Source of the DNA: Azadirachta indica
Lineage: Eukaryota; Streptophyta; Magnoliopsida; Sapindales; Meliaceae
Assembly (NCBI GenBank): GCA_022749755.1
Contig: CM040442.1
Coordinates: 16,838,457-16,902,456, forward strand
Reading direction: 5' to 3'
Length of the DNA stretch: 64,000 nucleotides
Positions 35,336 through 47,261 of the stretch are shown in pieces. Under the pieces are notes generated by a model. The model was not told the DNA's origin. It worked only from the letters and a program-made list of their open reading frames with translations, and made no database searches. Position 1 is the first letter of the stretch. Each line of letters starts with the position of its first letter. Made by a program: the position numbers and the translations under genes.

Positions 35336-35455
35336 ACAATTATAGCCTAGTGTGTTATTTTATCAAAGTCTAGAGCCTAATTGGATATTATCCTAATAGT
35401 TCATACTAATAAAAGTTTAGTTACAAGAGATATTTAGCACATCTTAAATATTTTG

Positions 35456-37872
35456 GGAAATCTAACTTGTCCCCAATGGAAGAATGCCTAATTCCCTCCT
35501 TATTTTTGGTCTAACATACTATTACTCCCTAATTTTTGCCTAATAAACCATTACCCCCTCATCTTTATAATTTTTTGGTTTATGCCCTGTTGTCATTTAA
35601 ATAGGAACCAATTGAACTAATAGTTTAATTTAAACCAAGTTTTTAAAATTGGAAAAATAATATAGTTTGACAAGATTCAAACCCGAGATCATAACAAGGA
35701 AAACCAATAACTTAACCACTACACCAAACACTTTTTGATAATATTGTTGATTCGGAAAAATATAAACTTTTTTGAGTTGAGATACTAGGTGATGTAGTAT
35801 CCAAATTGGAGTTAAATGCCCAGTGAATAGTCTAAACTCAATTTTCTGTACCCATTTTAACTTCGTTCTAGCCCCAAAGAGTCATTTTGAGATGGTCTTT
35901 CACGCGTTTCTGATTCGTAAGTCAAGTTATCATGAACCATTCTCACCTTTATTCTCACTGACCCAGGTCCTGAACCAAACAAATCATCTTATAACAAAAA
36001 ACACAGTCAAAAGGAGGATGCCGAAGGTTTTTTGAGGAGTTCACTCTGATGCTCAAGTCAGTGCCTTGAGGGAGTGACTTTAAAGCTCGATTTAAGTAGT
36101 TCAAAATAGCGAACACAAAGCAATTTCATTTAGAAAAGAGAAAGTCAACCAAAATGTACACAAGAGACACAAATGTGGGGTAGATGTGGGCTATTATGAG
36201 GCAAGAATAGTGAATAAACCTTAAAAGAGAACCTACAATGAGTGTTTTAAGGTTGGCTTGAGAGAAACCTACGAACAAATAAAGTCTTTTTCTTATTTTC
36301 TAGAGTGAAAAAATGTGAAGTAACTTGTGTTTCTAGTGAGAGAGATAAAAATAAGCCAAAAACTAATAGAAGACCCCATTTTATCTTGAGATAGCACCTT
36401 TATATATCTCACCTTTCTTGACTTGTAATTGATTGGAAAGTGTTGCCTAATTTTCCATGTTTTGCCTTCTCATATTTTTACTATTTGAAACCTTATCTTA
36501 GCGCCAAAAATTACGGACACTTGATGAGTTGGGATTAGTCTTCATGACTTTATTCAAGATTACATGCCATGTAGCATAATTTAATTTGGGTAGGAGATTA
36601 CTTTATCCTTTTATGTACATATGGTAGAAGCTCATTCACTTTTATTTGTGGCCCTCCAAACACTGACAGCGTTAAGTAGGGCCCATTTTTAACCTCCTAA
36701 AAGCTGAATTGTCTCTTTGGTTAGGTAGTTGTTTCAAGCGGCGTCAAGTGATCCCCTTAGATGACTTAAAAACATAAAAAACCTTTTTCATATTTTTTAA
36801 GACCAAATTCTTTAACTTTTAGGATTATTTTAGAATGGGTCTACTCCTTTATTCTTTTTTGGTGAATTATTGGTTGTATGCCACATGACACCTTTCATGT
36901 GAATAAACTTTAAACTACTTGAGGTTATTTCTTACCTCAGCAGAGATCCCTTATGTGGTAGGTTTCGATATGAGCGAATTGTACCGTAAGTGCCGATTAA
37001 AGCATCATAGGCTTATGTAACGCCATTTGTCCAGCTTGTTTTCACTCCATAACAAATATATTATCTAATCTTTAATTAATAACCTTTTGACAATACAAAT
37101 ATAATAATTTCTATGACAATAAAAATTATTTTTGTGAATACAAAAGTTATAATTCTAAAATAATTTTATAATCATTAAAATTTTATATAATAGTATGAAT
37201 TTAGAATTGTTGTTATCATTAAATAATAATAAAATTATTCTTGAATAATTATTAAAGTAAATAAATCTAAATTATTATACAATAAAATTATTCTATAATT
37301 ATTAGCACTAATAATTTTAAAAGATTATTCTTAAATAATTATTAAATAAAATAAATTTAAGAAAATAAACCTAAATAATGATAATAATTTTAATTTAATG
37401 ATAATAATAATTTTAAATTCAAGTTTTTATATAGAATTTTAATGATTATAAAATTATTTTTAAATTATAATTTTTTTATAATAACAAAATAATTATAATT
37501 ATTATATAAGTATTTTCAAAAGGATTATTTGTTAAGAATTGGAAATTATGTTATCAAATTGTGTTTGGTGCATTGATTAAGGTATTAGTATTCTTCATGG
37601 AGGTTACAAGTTTGAATCTAAGGAAGATAGTATTTTTTTGCAATTTTATAAAAATGGTTTGGTTTAATTGGTTACTGTTCATATTATTAATGGTCAAAAC
37701 TGAAAATTAGAGAATTACTAATGGGCAAAATAAAAAATCATGAGAGTGACTAGAGTATTAGGCAAATATTTATTACGCAAAAATTGAGGAGGTGATGAGG
37801 TATTAGAACAAAAATGAGAGAGAAATGAAGTATTCTCTCATCCCAAACAGTCAAGGATAAATATGAATATCC
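35456..37872. mobile_element. Second fold-back (Mutator-like) element, ~2.4 kb
   Basis: Inverted arms of about 300-400 bp: 35,456-35,760 against 37,500-37,872 reversed. The arms share words such as CAATTTTTGC-TAATAAA, CCAATT-AA, and the CACCAAACAC...TTTGATAA block. The left end GGGAAATCTAACTTGTCCCC resembles the end of the element at 33,190. Both arms contain a tRNA-like pair of boxes. The 1.7-kb middle holds no recognised gene; it contains a further imperfect palindrome at about 37,150-37,460. No matching target duplication was found, so the exact ends are uncertain. Confidence 0.6.
35674..35726 (-). promoter_or_regulatory. tRNA-like A and B boxes in left arm
   Basis: On the minus strand, TGGTGTAGTGGTTAAG (35,726-35,711) resembles a Pol III A box and GGTTTGAATC (35,683-35,674) a B box, at tRNA-like spacing. 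The equivalent pair in the right arm is TTGGTGCATTGATTAAGG (37,565-37,582) and AGTTTGAATC (plus strand, ending 37,619). No full cloverleaf was drawn, so this is a tRNA-derived or SINE-like sequence, not a called tRNA gene. Confidence 0.45.
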
Positions 37873-39442
37873 TTTTATTAAAAATATATTGTTAATCAAT
37901 TTAAATTACTACTTATATTTTGATAATTTTTATTAACAATAGTTTAGATAAGCAAAAAACACCTTGAGCTAAGGTGCATAAGCCATTGCCGCAAACCTTT
38001 CTTATATCGATTGTTAACATCGAAATTGCAACTTCAGATATCACACAATAAAAATTGTATGTTTATTGCTGAATTGGTAAAAATAACATGTCCCTCCCTT
38101 TTTTGTGCAAACTCCATTTTATACACAAACTCCATTATATACACAGCTTTCCTTTTTCTAATAATACTAGGAGTCTTAATGAAATATCTTACAAAATCCT
38201 AACTTAACTTAAAGTAAAACTTCTAAAATTGGTTTTCTTTACTCCACAAGGATTTCTTGTGGTTGAGTTTCTTTCATAATGCATTCGAGTAGAATCTTTT
38301 TCGAGTAGACCCAATCGCAATTGGTTCAGCATCGAGAGTGACTGACCAGGCATTATGATTGCCTATCATTAAGCCCGCTACTCCCATAGGTTAAGCTCAT
38401 ATTCCCAAATACTAGGTATGGGCCTCAGTCCATCTCCTCAAACATTAAGCCCCCAATTTCCAATAAAAAAGATTTTCATTGGAAACTTCATTTCCCAAGT
38501 GCTCAAATTCCTCTTAGATAGAACACACCCAATAGGGATATCAAAATATAATCTATGATTTATTCGACTAGACGCTTCTTCTTGAACAATTGACTACATG
38601 GTGAGAGAGAACAAAAACTTGTTTGATGGCCGAACACAAAACAACATTATGACTTTGAATATTCAAAAGAAGAGCTAATAATGCTAAAATGTGCACGCGT
38701 TTTGCCTTAATTCTCTGTTGACAATTATCGTGTGTAAATGCTTATAACCATTACCGCCCTCAAACCCTTTATCTAGCTATCAGAGGTTTTGGCGTGATTG
38801 GCCTATCGTGCCTATAATAAGGCCACATCAATAAAAGGTCTTGTGGTAGCATTTGAACTGTTTATTCTAATTACGAATGGAGTATAAATTCTACCCTCCT
38901 CTTTTGTTCACCACTTTACTTATCGCATCTTTTATAAAGTTTAAAAAACCTCTGTTACTTTTGACAAGCTTTTTGGCGAATCCCCTTACTAGTTTTTGAG
39001 TAAAGCTCTACTCTATCACCTTTCATCCTCCGATCAACCTTTTCGTTCCAATAAGTTTTCCTTTTTATCAAAATCATTTTATTTCATTTCATTTTCTAGT
39101 AAGAATCGGCCATTTCTTCAATGAAACTTTATGCTCTTTCTCTTAGTTAGCTTTCTGACTAGGTATAGGTATAGATTTATTTGTGACGCCTTACGATGCT
39201 AGAACTGACTTGAAAACCAGAGAGACTTATAAAAACCACTTTAGAACCTAAATAAATGTTTTGAGCTTTCCTTATCCAAGCAGGATTTGGGCAAGTTCAA
39301 CTTGCATCCTAGGAACCTCATAGTAACCCTAGATCCGAGCAGAACTTAATTCCCTTGAATGAAACTGATACTTAAACACGATTTTGTCCAGTGGTGGACT
39401 CTAAACTAAACAGATCATGTTGTTGTTTTCTTAGGTTAATGA
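37873..39442 (+). other. LTR-like region of the Tat element, no gene
   Basis: No gene. 38,240-39,050 is less AT-rich than its surroundings and includes TATAAATTCTACCC at about 38,891, a plausible core promoter. It directly precedes the plus-strand extra ORF. It may be the 3' LTR of the Tat element (whose pol reads on the minus strand) acting as, or containing, the promoter of the antisense ORF. LTR borders were not identified. Confidence 0.3.
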
Positions 39443-40129
39443 TGGCAAGATGTGAGAATTTTGACATAAAGGACATCCCCAATAGCCTAGAAGCGAATTT
39501 GACACTTCCTCAACAAGCTCGTCTAAGATGGATTACGAGCCTAGAGCTAGATTCCTTGTAGGATTAAAGTCAAACTCATTAGGGAACATGGGTGCAACCT
39601 TTTGAAGAAGACACAACCCTTAGCCATTTTTTATTCTAATGCTCAGATCTGTTTAACCATTTTAGACTCTAGGTTGGATGCCTTTGAGTTCTTTTACTAT
39701 GAACCTGAGGTGGTGATTTTATCTAATAGCTCTTTTGACCACATGTAGGGAGAAATAGACCTGAAACAAACTAATGTGAGAGACTAAGAAATTCTCTAAA
39801 ACCTCATAGATAGGATTACTCATCAATCGAGTTAACTTATGCCCTCTCTCCCAACCCCTAAACACACATCTGAAGCACTTTTTATTCTGAGCAAACAAAG
39901 GGACGGGAATTTGAGTAAGGAAAGTGATGAGTCTGAGGATAACCAAGATTAATTAATCTCCAAAGAAAACCTTTATATCAGTTGGCCATTTTTGACTCAG
40001 TACCCTTCTTCCGATCTGACTAGGGAAAATAACCCGTTCGAGGGAAACAAATTTTTGTCTAGTATTATCGAGGCTTATCTGGCAGCCTTTAGGAAACTTT
40101 ACAACATTCTTGACTTTTATCACCTTTAG
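39443..40129 (+). pseudogene. Tat-lineage extra ORF, copy 1 (5' part)
   Basis: The decayed frame starts at ATG 39,443 (ENFDIKDIPNSLEANLTLPQ) just after a TTTTCTTAG acceptor-like site. Later pieces include a TPKHTSEALF region and, at 40,030-40,125, ENNPFEGNKFLSSIIEAYLA. The same order of sequences is found at 62,690-63,400 in copy 2, which continues into a Transposase_28-like (gypsy-type transposon) domain. Copy 1 is cut at 40,130 by a Ty3 LTR; its coiled-coil 3' part appears at 47.3-48.1 kb. Many stops and shifts. Tat-lineage elements are known to carry such additional ORFs, sometimes antisense to pol, as here. Function unknown. Confidence 0.55.
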
Positions 40130-40508
40130 TGATACGAACCCCGAGCATATTAAACTTGAGACCCAATATCTTTACGCATGGAAGCAACCTCTTGGAAAGC
40201 TAAATCAGATTCACCCAAGTCTGTAACCCAATTTCAACTTGTGAAATAGAACTTTAGAATAAATACCCTCAAAGTAATTAGCTTTGATTGTAAGAACCTT
40301 GATTCAAGTAAGAATCAAAATAAGAGAAAACACTCTCAATTTAATTTCATTCAAGAAAAGTAATCGCTGCCTCCATAGGAGCATGTGGCTGAATATATAA
40401 GGGTACAAGAGATAAGTAACCCTAATTGGAGTTTTTGGCCACAAAATTAAACTTATTCTAACTTTAAATAAAATAAACTGAATTTGGGCTTAATAATTAC
40501 CATTAACA
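40130..40508 (-). repeat. Distal LTR copy (379 bp)
   Basis: Reads TGTTAATGG...GGTTCGTATCA on the minus strand. It is the same length as the LTR at 40,904-41,282 and differs from it at 10 positions by hand count (about 97.4% identity), with no indels; all 10 are transitions. Confidence 0.85.
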
Positions 40509-40903
40509 GCCCAAACACATAACAAATTATAAATATATGTTTATAAATAAAACTAAAATAGATGATGGGATTGAACAGCAACTTAGCCCAAACTGGAACA
40601 TGGAATCCGAAACTTGCATCATGATGACGATCTGATTCGAACTGCAATTAAAAGAACTTGAACATGCTTGCTTAGCCTTGAGACATTGTTCAAATATGAT
40701 CTTATACAAATTTGAGAAGTTGAATTCCGTAGATGCTTTAATCTTCAGGTTTTGCCTTCTTGTATTAAAATCATCCCACAAATCGTGAATCATCTCATTC
40801 AATGCATCTTTGAATTTCTTCATTCTTGCTCTTGTAACGGGACCATTAGGTAGCTGAATTGGATCATTGCTCTTGTGTGCATCCGTATTTGCACCATTCA
40901 AAC
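40509..40903 (-). repeat. Truncated duplicate of the Ty3 internal 3' end
   Basis: A copy of 41,283-41,750 lacking about 87 bp (equivalent to 41,538-41,624). It encodes the end of the integrase C-terminal region ([20 protein letters not shown]). On its upstream side it abuts the LTR directly, without primer-binding site, gag or most of pol. A minus-strand frame of 144 codons (40,961-40,527) starts in the adjoining LTR and runs into it; this looks accidental. Confidence 0.75.
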
Positions 40904-41282
40904 TGATACGAACCCCGAGTATATTAAACTTGAGACCCAATATCTTTACGCATGGAAGCAACCTCTTGGAAAGCTAAATCAAATTTACCCAAGTCTGTAA
41001 CCCAATTTCAACTTGTGAAATAGAACTTTAAAATAAATACCCTCAAAGTAATTAGCTTTGATTGTAAGAACCTTGATTCAAGCAAAAATCAAAATAAGAG
41101 AAAACACTCTCAATTTAATTTCATTCAAGAAAAGTAATCGCTGCCTCCATGGGAGCATGTGGCTGAATATATAAGGGTACAGGAGATAAGTAACCTTAAT
41201 TGGAGTTTTTGGCCACAAAATTAAACTTATTCTAACTTTAAATAAAATAAACTGAATTTGAGCTTAATAATTACCATTAACA
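40904..41282 (-). repeat. Proximal LTR copy (379 bp)
   Basis: Minus-strand TG...CA borders. It directly follows the 3' untranslated region of the complete pol and so is the 3' LTR of the main element. The adjoining tract is not clearly purine-rich. Confidence 0.85.
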
Positions 41283-41518
41283 GCCCAAACGCATAACAAA
41301 TTATAAATATATGTTTATAAATAAGACTAAAATAGATGATGGGATTGAACAGCAACTTAGCCCAAACTGGCACATGGAATCCGAAACTTGCATCATGATG
41401 ACGATCTGATTCGATCTGTAATTAAAAGAACTTGAACATGCTTGCTTAGCCTTGAGACATCGTTCGAATATGATCTTATACAAATTTGAGAAGTTGAATT
41501 CCGTAGATGCTTTAATCT

Positions 41519-44500
41519 TCAGGTTTTGCCTTCTTGTACTGGTGTCAATGTTACCAAGCTCTGATTATTGTCTTGAAGTCCAAGCTTGATATTTGACTCT
41601 TTCTTACACTCTTGAATTGTTGTAAAATCATCCCACAAACCTTGAATCATCCCATTCAATGCATCTTTGAATTTCTTCATTCTTACTCTTGTAACGGGAC
41701 CATTAGGTAGCTGAATTGGATCATTGCTCTTGTGTGCATCCGTATTTGGATCATTCCCTCGCTCCTCAAGATGATTCGTCCATGAATCTTCACCATCTAC
41801 ATCAAAAGGAGAAAGATCAGCCACATTAAAAGTTGCATTCACAGTATACTCACCAGGAAGATCCAATTTATAGGCATTATCATTGATCTTCTCGACAACT
41901 TGAAAGGGACCATCTCCTCTTGGATGTAGCTTTGACTTCCTTTGAGTTGGAAACCTTTCCTTTCGCATATGTACCCAAACCCAATCACCAGGCTCGAATA
42001 CAACGCGCCTTCGTCCTTTGTTTACTTGGCTTGTAATTTGTTGATTCTTCTTTTCAATGTTCTTGCACACATCTGCATGTAGTTTTCTCACCAATTCTAC
42101 CTTTGTTTTCCCATCTAAGCTAGTTCTTTCATCACAAGGTAAAGGAACTAAATCCAAAGGGGTTAGTGGGTTAAAACCATAAATAATTTCAAATGGTGAA
42201 AAACCAGTAGTAGAATGCACAACTCTATTATATGCGAATTCAACAAATGGAATGCACTCTTCCCAATTCTTCAAATTATTTTGGACAATAGCACGCAACA
42301 AAGTTCCCAAAGTCCTATTCACAACTTCTGTTTGACCATCAGTTTGTGGGTGACAAGTAGTAGAATATAACAATTTAGTACCCAATTTACTCCACAAAAC
42401 TTTCCAAAAATGACTTAGAAACTTCACATCTCTATCACTAACTATAGTTTTTGGAATGCCATGCAAACGCACTACTTCCCTAAAGAACAAATTTGCAATA
42501 TTAGTGGCATCATCAGTTTTATTACAAGGTATAAAATGTGACATCTTGGAAAACCTATCAACAACTACAAAAATAGAATCTTTTCCCTTTTTCGATCTAG
42601 GTAAACCCAAAACAAAATCCATGGAAATATTAGTCCAAGGTTCACTAGAAACAGGTAAAGGAGTATACAAACCTTGATTTAAAACTTTAGATTTAGCTTG
42701 TTTGCACACAACACATCTATCACAAACTTTTTGCACATCATTTTTCATTTTAGGCCAATAAAAGTGTTCATCTAAAGTGTTTAAAGTTTTTGTAATGCCA
42801 AAATGTCCCATTAAACCACCCCCATGAGACTCTTTTACAAGCAATTCTCTCAAAGAACAAATAGGTATGCACAATTTATTTTCTTTAAACAAAAACTCAT
42901 CCATTCTATAGAACTTACCATATGCAGCTTTCTCACATGATTTGAAAATGCTAGAAAAGTCAGTATCATCATCATAAAGAGTTTTAATATGTTCAAATCC
43001 AAGCATTCTTGCATCTAAAGCATTAAGTAAAGTATACCTCCTTGAAAGTGCATCAGCCACAACATTATCTTTACCTTGCTTGTATTTAATCACATAAGGA
43101 AAAGTCTCAATAAATTTGACCCATTTGACATGTCGTTTGTTTAACTTACCTTGACTTTTAATGAACTTCAAAGATTGATGGTCAGTACGAATAACAAATT
43201 CCTTAGGCCATAAGTAATGCTGCCAATTTTTCAAAGCTCTAACCAAAGCATAAAGCTCTTTGTCGTAAGTAGGATAATTCAATGAGGCGCCATGGAGCTT
43301 TTCACTAAAGTAGGCAATTGGCCTCTTTTCCTGCATAAGAACAGCCCCAATGCCTAATCCTGATGCATCACATTCAAGTTCAAAAGTATTAGCAAAGTTA
43401 GGCAAGGCAAGAATGGGTGCCTTACAAAACTTATCTTTCAATAAAGTAAATGCATGCTCTTGTTCTTTGTCCCACTTAAAAGTACAATTCTTTTTAATTA
43501 CCTCTGTAAGGGGTGCCACAATGGTGCTAAAATCTTTTATAAACCGTCTATAAAAACTAGCCAATCCATGAAAACTTCTTACCTCACTTATCGATTTAGG
43601 AGTAGGCCAATTTTTAATAGCACTTACCTTCTCTTCATCAACTTCAACGCCTTGAACACTTACCACGAAACCTAAAAACACAATTCGATCTAAACAAAAA
43701 GAACACTTTTTAAAGTTAGCATATAACTTTTCTTTCCTCAAAATATCAAGTACAGCTCTTAAATGTTTTACATGTTCATTCAAATTTTTGGAATATACAA
43801 GGATATCATCAAAGTATACAATAACAAATTTTCCAATTAAATCTTTCAAAACACGATTCATAAGCCTCATGAAAGTACTAGGTGCATTAGTTAAACCAAA
43901 AGGCATAACTAACCATTCATACAGACCATATTTTGTTTTGAATGCAGTTTTCCACTCATCACCCTCTCTCATGCGAATTTGATGATACCAACTTTTCAAA
44001 TCAATTTTGCTAAAGATAGTAGAACCATATAATTCATCAAGCATATCATCTAGCCTAGGAATAGGATGGCGATACTTTACCGTAATGTTATTAATTGCAT
44101 GACAATCAACACACATACGCCAAGAGCCATCTTTCTTAGGTACCAATAGAATAGGAACAGCACATGGACTCATACTTTCTCTAACATATCCCTTTGTTAA
44201 CAACTCCTCAACTTGCCTTTGAAGCTCCTTTGTCTCCTCGGGATTACTCCTATAGGCTGATTTATTTGGAATTGAAGCTCCAGGAATAAAATCGATCTGA
44301 TGCTCGATACCCCTAATGGGCGGCAATTCATTGGGCACCTCCTCGGGAAAAACATCTTCATAAGCCTGTAAAAGAGAAACAAATGCAGTAGGCAAAGAAG
44401 TATTAAGGTCATTAGTGTTTAAGTAAAGTTCCTTGTACATAAATACAAGTATACTTTTGTTGGAAAACCAAGCCACCCTAATATCACTCCTTTTTGCATA

Positions 44501-44548
44501 AAAGCTCACTTGTTTCTTTTTACACTCAATTGTTTCTTTTTCTTCCAC
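41519..44548 (-). CDS. pol: Ty3/gypsy RT-RNase H-integrase, open 1,009 codons
   Basis: Copies element RNA into DNA and inserts it into the genome. RT spans about residues 90-290 with first catalytic Asp183 ([10 protein letters not shown], with Trp where Gly is usual) and YFDD at 245-248. RNase H runs about 385-505 with Asp394 (CDASG), DHQSL near 456 and ADALSRR at 498-504. The integrase zinc finger has His575/582 and Cys612/615. The core triad is Asp644, Asp705 and Glu741, with the expected 35-residue D-E gap. A GPF motif lies at 880-882. The ATG at 44,548 is only the first after a stop at 44,572; the natural protein began in gag. All key residues are present, so it could be catalytically competent if expressed, but its gag-protease part carries stops. 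Confidence 0.92.
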   Translation of the reverse strand: MEEKETIECKKKQVSFYAKRSDIRVAWFSNKSILVFMYKELYLNTNDLNTSLPTAFVSLLQAYEDVFPEEVPNELPPIRGIEHQIDFIPGASIPNKSAYRSNPEETKELQRQVEELLTKGYVRESMSPCAVPILLVPKKDGSWRMCVDCHAINNITVKYRHPIPRLDDMLDELYGSTIFSKIDLKSWYHQIRMREGDEWKTAFKTKYGLYEWLVMPFGLTNAPSTFMRLMNRVLKDLIGKFVIVYFDDILVYSKNLNEHVKHLRAVLDILRKEKLYANFKKCSFCLDRIVFLGFVVSVQGVEVDEEKVSAIKNWPTPKSISEVRSFHGLASFYRRFIKDFSTIVAPLTEVIKKNCTFKWDKEQEHAFTLLKDKFCKAPILALPNFANTFELECDASGLGIGAVLMQEKRPIAYFSEKLHGASLNYPTYDKELYALVRALKNWQHYLWPKEFVIRTDHQSLKFIKSQGKLNKRHVKWVKFIETFPYVIKYKQGKDNVVADALSRRYTLLNALDARMLGFEHIKTLYDDDTDFSSIFKSCEKAAYGKFYRMDEFLFKENKLCIPICSLRELLVKESHGGGLMGHFGITKTLNTLDEHFYWPKMKNDVQKVCDRCVVCKQAKSKVLNQGLYTPLPVSSEPWTNISMDFVLGLPRSKKGKDSIFVVVDRFSKMSHFIPCNKTDDATNIANLFFREVVRLHGIPKTIVSDRDVKFLSHFWKVLWSKLGTKLLYSTTCHPQTDGQTEVVNRTLGTLLRAIVQNNLKNWEECIPFVEFAYNRVVHSTTGFSPFEIIYGFNPLTPLDLVPLPCDERTSLDGKTKVELVRKLHADVCKNIEKKNQQITSQVNKGRRRVVFEPGDWVWVHMRKERFPTQRKSKLHPRGDGPFQVVEKINDNAYKLDLPGEYTVNATFNVADLSPFDVDGEDSWTNHLEERGNDPNTDAHKSNDPIQLPNGPVTRVRMKKFKDALNGMIQGLWDDFTTIQECKKESNIKLGLQDNNQSLVTLTPVQEGKT

Positions 44549-44569
44549 TCTTTTTCCCTCATTTGAATT

Positions 44570-45415
44570 CTACCCCTCTCTATTCGAACTCACTTGTTTT
44601 TCTTTCTCATTCTTTTTGCCACTCTTTTCTTTTGAAAACTTACCCTCCTTTGTTACAACTTCACTCACTCTTTTCTCATCACTCTTGTTTTCTCTCTAAC
44701 TTTGCATTCTTCTAAGCTCACCCTCATAAACTTATTTAGGTGAAAGTGGTACAAGAGTAATTTTCTTCCCATCCTTCTCAAAAGTATAATGATTTGTAAA
44801 ACCATTATGTAACACCCTTCTGTCAAATTACCAAGGGCGTCCCAACAAGAGATGGCTAGCATGCATGGGCACTACATCAAACAACAACTCATCTCTATAC
44901 TTGCCTATTTTGAAGGCAACAAGAACTTGCTTTGTCACCCTAATTTCCCCACAATCATTAAGCCACTTCAACTTGTAAGGATGTGGATGTTTTAAAGTAG
45001 GTAACTCTAACTTTTCTACAAGAGTAGTACTAGCAACATTAGTTACACTACCACCATCAATTATCACATCACAAACCCTATCCTTTACAAGACACCTAGT
45101 ATGGAAGAGATTCTCTCTTTAATCACATTCTTCCTGTTGGACTTGCATATTCAAAACTCTTCTTGATACAAGAGCCTTACCACTTTCTGCCATAGTAAAT
45201 TGCTCATCCCCTTCTTCATCACTTGCATCTTCAAGAGTCGGCATCGTCTCTTGTTCATTCTCCTCTTCACTGGCCGAATAGTACTCTCCCTCAAGCATGA
45301 ATATGGTTCTTTGATTTGGGCAATCCCGCTTGTAATGTCCTACACCTTGACATTTAAAACATTTAATATTTCTGGTGTTAGTAGTAGAATCAAACTTACC
45401 CTTGTCTTTGCTTTA
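44570..45415 (-). pseudogene. Ty3 gag C-terminus, zinc knuckle and protease, broken by stops
   Basis: Same frame as pol. A CCHC zinc knuckle (CFKCQGVGHYKRDC) begins at 45,361 and binds element RNA in related proteins. The aspartic protease follows, with IIDGGSVTNVAS near 45,065-45,030 and LLLGRPW at 44,848-44,831. In-frame stops: TAA 45,415, TAA 45,121, TAA 44,830, TAA 44,734, TAG 44,698 and TAG 44,572 (first base given, minus strand). A lysine/glutamate-rich linker leads into RT. Confidence 0.85.
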
Positions 45416-46342
45416 GTTGGTTGTTTTGGGAAACTCTTTGGATTCGATTTTAGGCTTGGATGAGGAAGCCTTATCATCTTTCCTCCAATTTGATTTGAAT
45501 ACAGAAGTATAGGAGGAAAACTGACTTGTACGACCTCTCTTTTTCAGTTGCTTCTCAACCTTCAATGCAAGGTAAAGCAAGTCTTCTACCTCCATATATG
45601 GCTGCAATTCAACCACATTAGAAATCTCTTTGTTCAAACCATTGAGAAATCTTGCCATTGTAGCCTCATTATCTTTCTCTACATTTGCTCTTATCATTGC
45701 TACCTCCATCTCCTTGTAGTATTCCTCAACACTCTTAGACCTTTGAGTGAGATTTTGAAGTCGATTATATAATTCTCTATAGTAGTAGCTTGGTACAAAT
45801 TTCTTGCGCATGATGGATTTCAGATCTCTCCACTCTTCAATGGGCCTTTCCCTATTTCTCCTTCGCTTTTACTTACTATCATCCCACCAAGTAATAGCAT
45901 AAGCTTCAAAAATAGCCACGACAAGCTTCAACTTCTTGGATTCAGTGTAGTCATTGCAATCAAACACTAATTCAATCTTCGTTTCCCAATCTAAGTATGC
46001 CTCAGGATCCATTCTTCCATAAAATGGTGGAATTTTCAGTTTGACCCCACTGTTGCTATTGTTATTGTTTCTTACCCTCGGTCTCACCTTTTCTTCCTCT
46101 CCATTGTCATCAAGCGATTCACTATCATTAAAGCCATCATCTAATTGAGCTCTTCTCGGAACTCGCCTAGTTTGCATGGTTGGATTAGGAGCATTAGGTG
46201 GCTGCCCCCTTGTGGTTGAAACCTCCAGCCTCTCCATTCTATCAACCAACTCTCTATATTTTCTATCCATGGCTTGCAACAACCCGGTTAAAGCTTGGAA
46301 TCGATCTATCTCACTTTGTGGATTTCTTGCTTGTCCACTCAT
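45413..46342 (-). pseudogene. gag: Ty3 gag (capsid) with one internal stop
   Basis: Forms the virus-like particle that packages element RNA. The start ATG at 46,342 (MSGQARNPQSEIDRF) leads to a short coiled coil (about residues 20-45) and the capsid domain with PPFYGRMDPEAYLDWE and AITWWDD. A TAA at 45,871-45,869 splits it; the same frame continues with EEWRDLKSIMRKKFVP and the Y-L-L-T-Q capsid tail. It ends at TAA 45,415, after which the zinc-knuckle part continues in frame. Confidence 0.85.
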
Positions 46343-47261
46343 CCTTCAAGACAAAGTTAGTAAAGCAAAAGAATAATTTTCTCACTTCACTCCCTCACGT
46401 GTTTCACTGAAGTAATGTTATCACTCAAGTTCGCTCGTGTTTCACACTTAATTTTATGGCTTTTCTCTAGATGAGCTCACACTAAGCCTTTTTCCACTCT
46501 AATTCTCTTATTAAGAATAGTTGCAAAAAATCAAAAAATTATACAAACTTACTAAATACAATGAAAAGTAAAATAAAACTAATTTAGATAGGCAACAAAC
46601 TGGGAAAGCACAAGGACTAGGAAATAGATTTTTTAGAAATGATAAAGGAAAGATTAAGAACAAAGAAAAGAAAAAAAAATCAGTACAGCAATAGGAAAGT
46701 CAACCAAAAATTATGGAAAGATTAGGAAGCTTGTTTTGGAATGTAGGCTTGATTTAGTCAAACTCCTTGAAGCAATATGATTTTTCTTTTTATTTTCCTT
46801 ATGTTTGTTCAACACCTGCCCCCCCTTTTTTTTTTCTTCTCTCAGCTAAAGGCTTTGCTTTTTCTCTCCTTTTTTTTTATTTTTTTTATTTTTATTTTTT
46901 TACCACCAAACACGTAGGAGTGACCAAACAAAAATAAATAGACACAGACAAAAAAGAAACGAATAGACAAAGACTAAATCAACCGAATTGGAGATTGATA
47001 CAACCCAAACTTGACTTGTTGTGAATTGAAAGGAAACCCTCTTCTTTTTTTTTTTTTTTTTGATATGATAGACATAAAAACGAAAATAAATGGAATTGAA
47101 GCACATAAAATGAAAGGAGTCGAGTAAAAGGTGACAGCGAAAAAAGTAGAGCAGGGCTTAAAGAAGGACAAGAGGGAGCCTCTAAAAGACAAAGAAAAAT
47201 GTCCAATAGAGGCTCCTTAAAATGTCGCGGAGAGACCATCCAAAAAATAACACATTGTGCA
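46343..47261 (-). other. Ty3 5' leader remnant and junction to Tat sequence
   Basis: Noncoding. The first few hundred bases upstream of gag are probably element leader. No LTR or primer-binding site follows. Poly-T tracts lie at about 46,824-46,834, 46,870-46,900 and 47,043-47,062. An imperfect hairpin GGAGCCTCTA...TAGAGGCTCC lies at 47,170-47,218. The join to plus-strand Tat extra-ORF sequence falls somewhere before 47,270. Confidence 0.4.

Larger units (their letters stand above)
40130..46342 (-). mobile_element. Ty3/gypsy element nested in the Tat extra ORF
   Basis: On the minus strand: gag-protease (46,342-44,830), RT-RNase H-integrase (44,548-41,519), 3' untranslated region (41,518-41,283), LTR (41,282-40,904), a partial second internal 3' end (40,903-40,509) and a second LTR (40,508-40,130). 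The whole polyprotein is in one frame. The 5' LTR and primer-binding site expected beyond 46.4 kb were not found, so the 5' end is deleted and no target duplication can be checked. No chromodomain is evident after the integrase. Confidence 0.88.

Noticed and set aside
35674..35726. A functional tRNA gene.
   Set aside because: Only A- and B-box-like words are present; no acceptor stem or cloverleaf could be paired by eye, and the copy in the other arm has diverged.
40527..40961. 144-codon minus-strand frame as a separate gene.
   Set aside because: It starts inside the Ty3 LTR and continues into a truncated copy of the integrase tail; an accidental fusion within the retroelement.
41519..46342. 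An integrated plant virus (endogenous pararetrovirus) instead of a retrotransposon.
   Set aside because: It has an integrase with D-D-35-E and LTRs, and no movement-protein or coat motifs, so it is a Ty3 retrotransposon.
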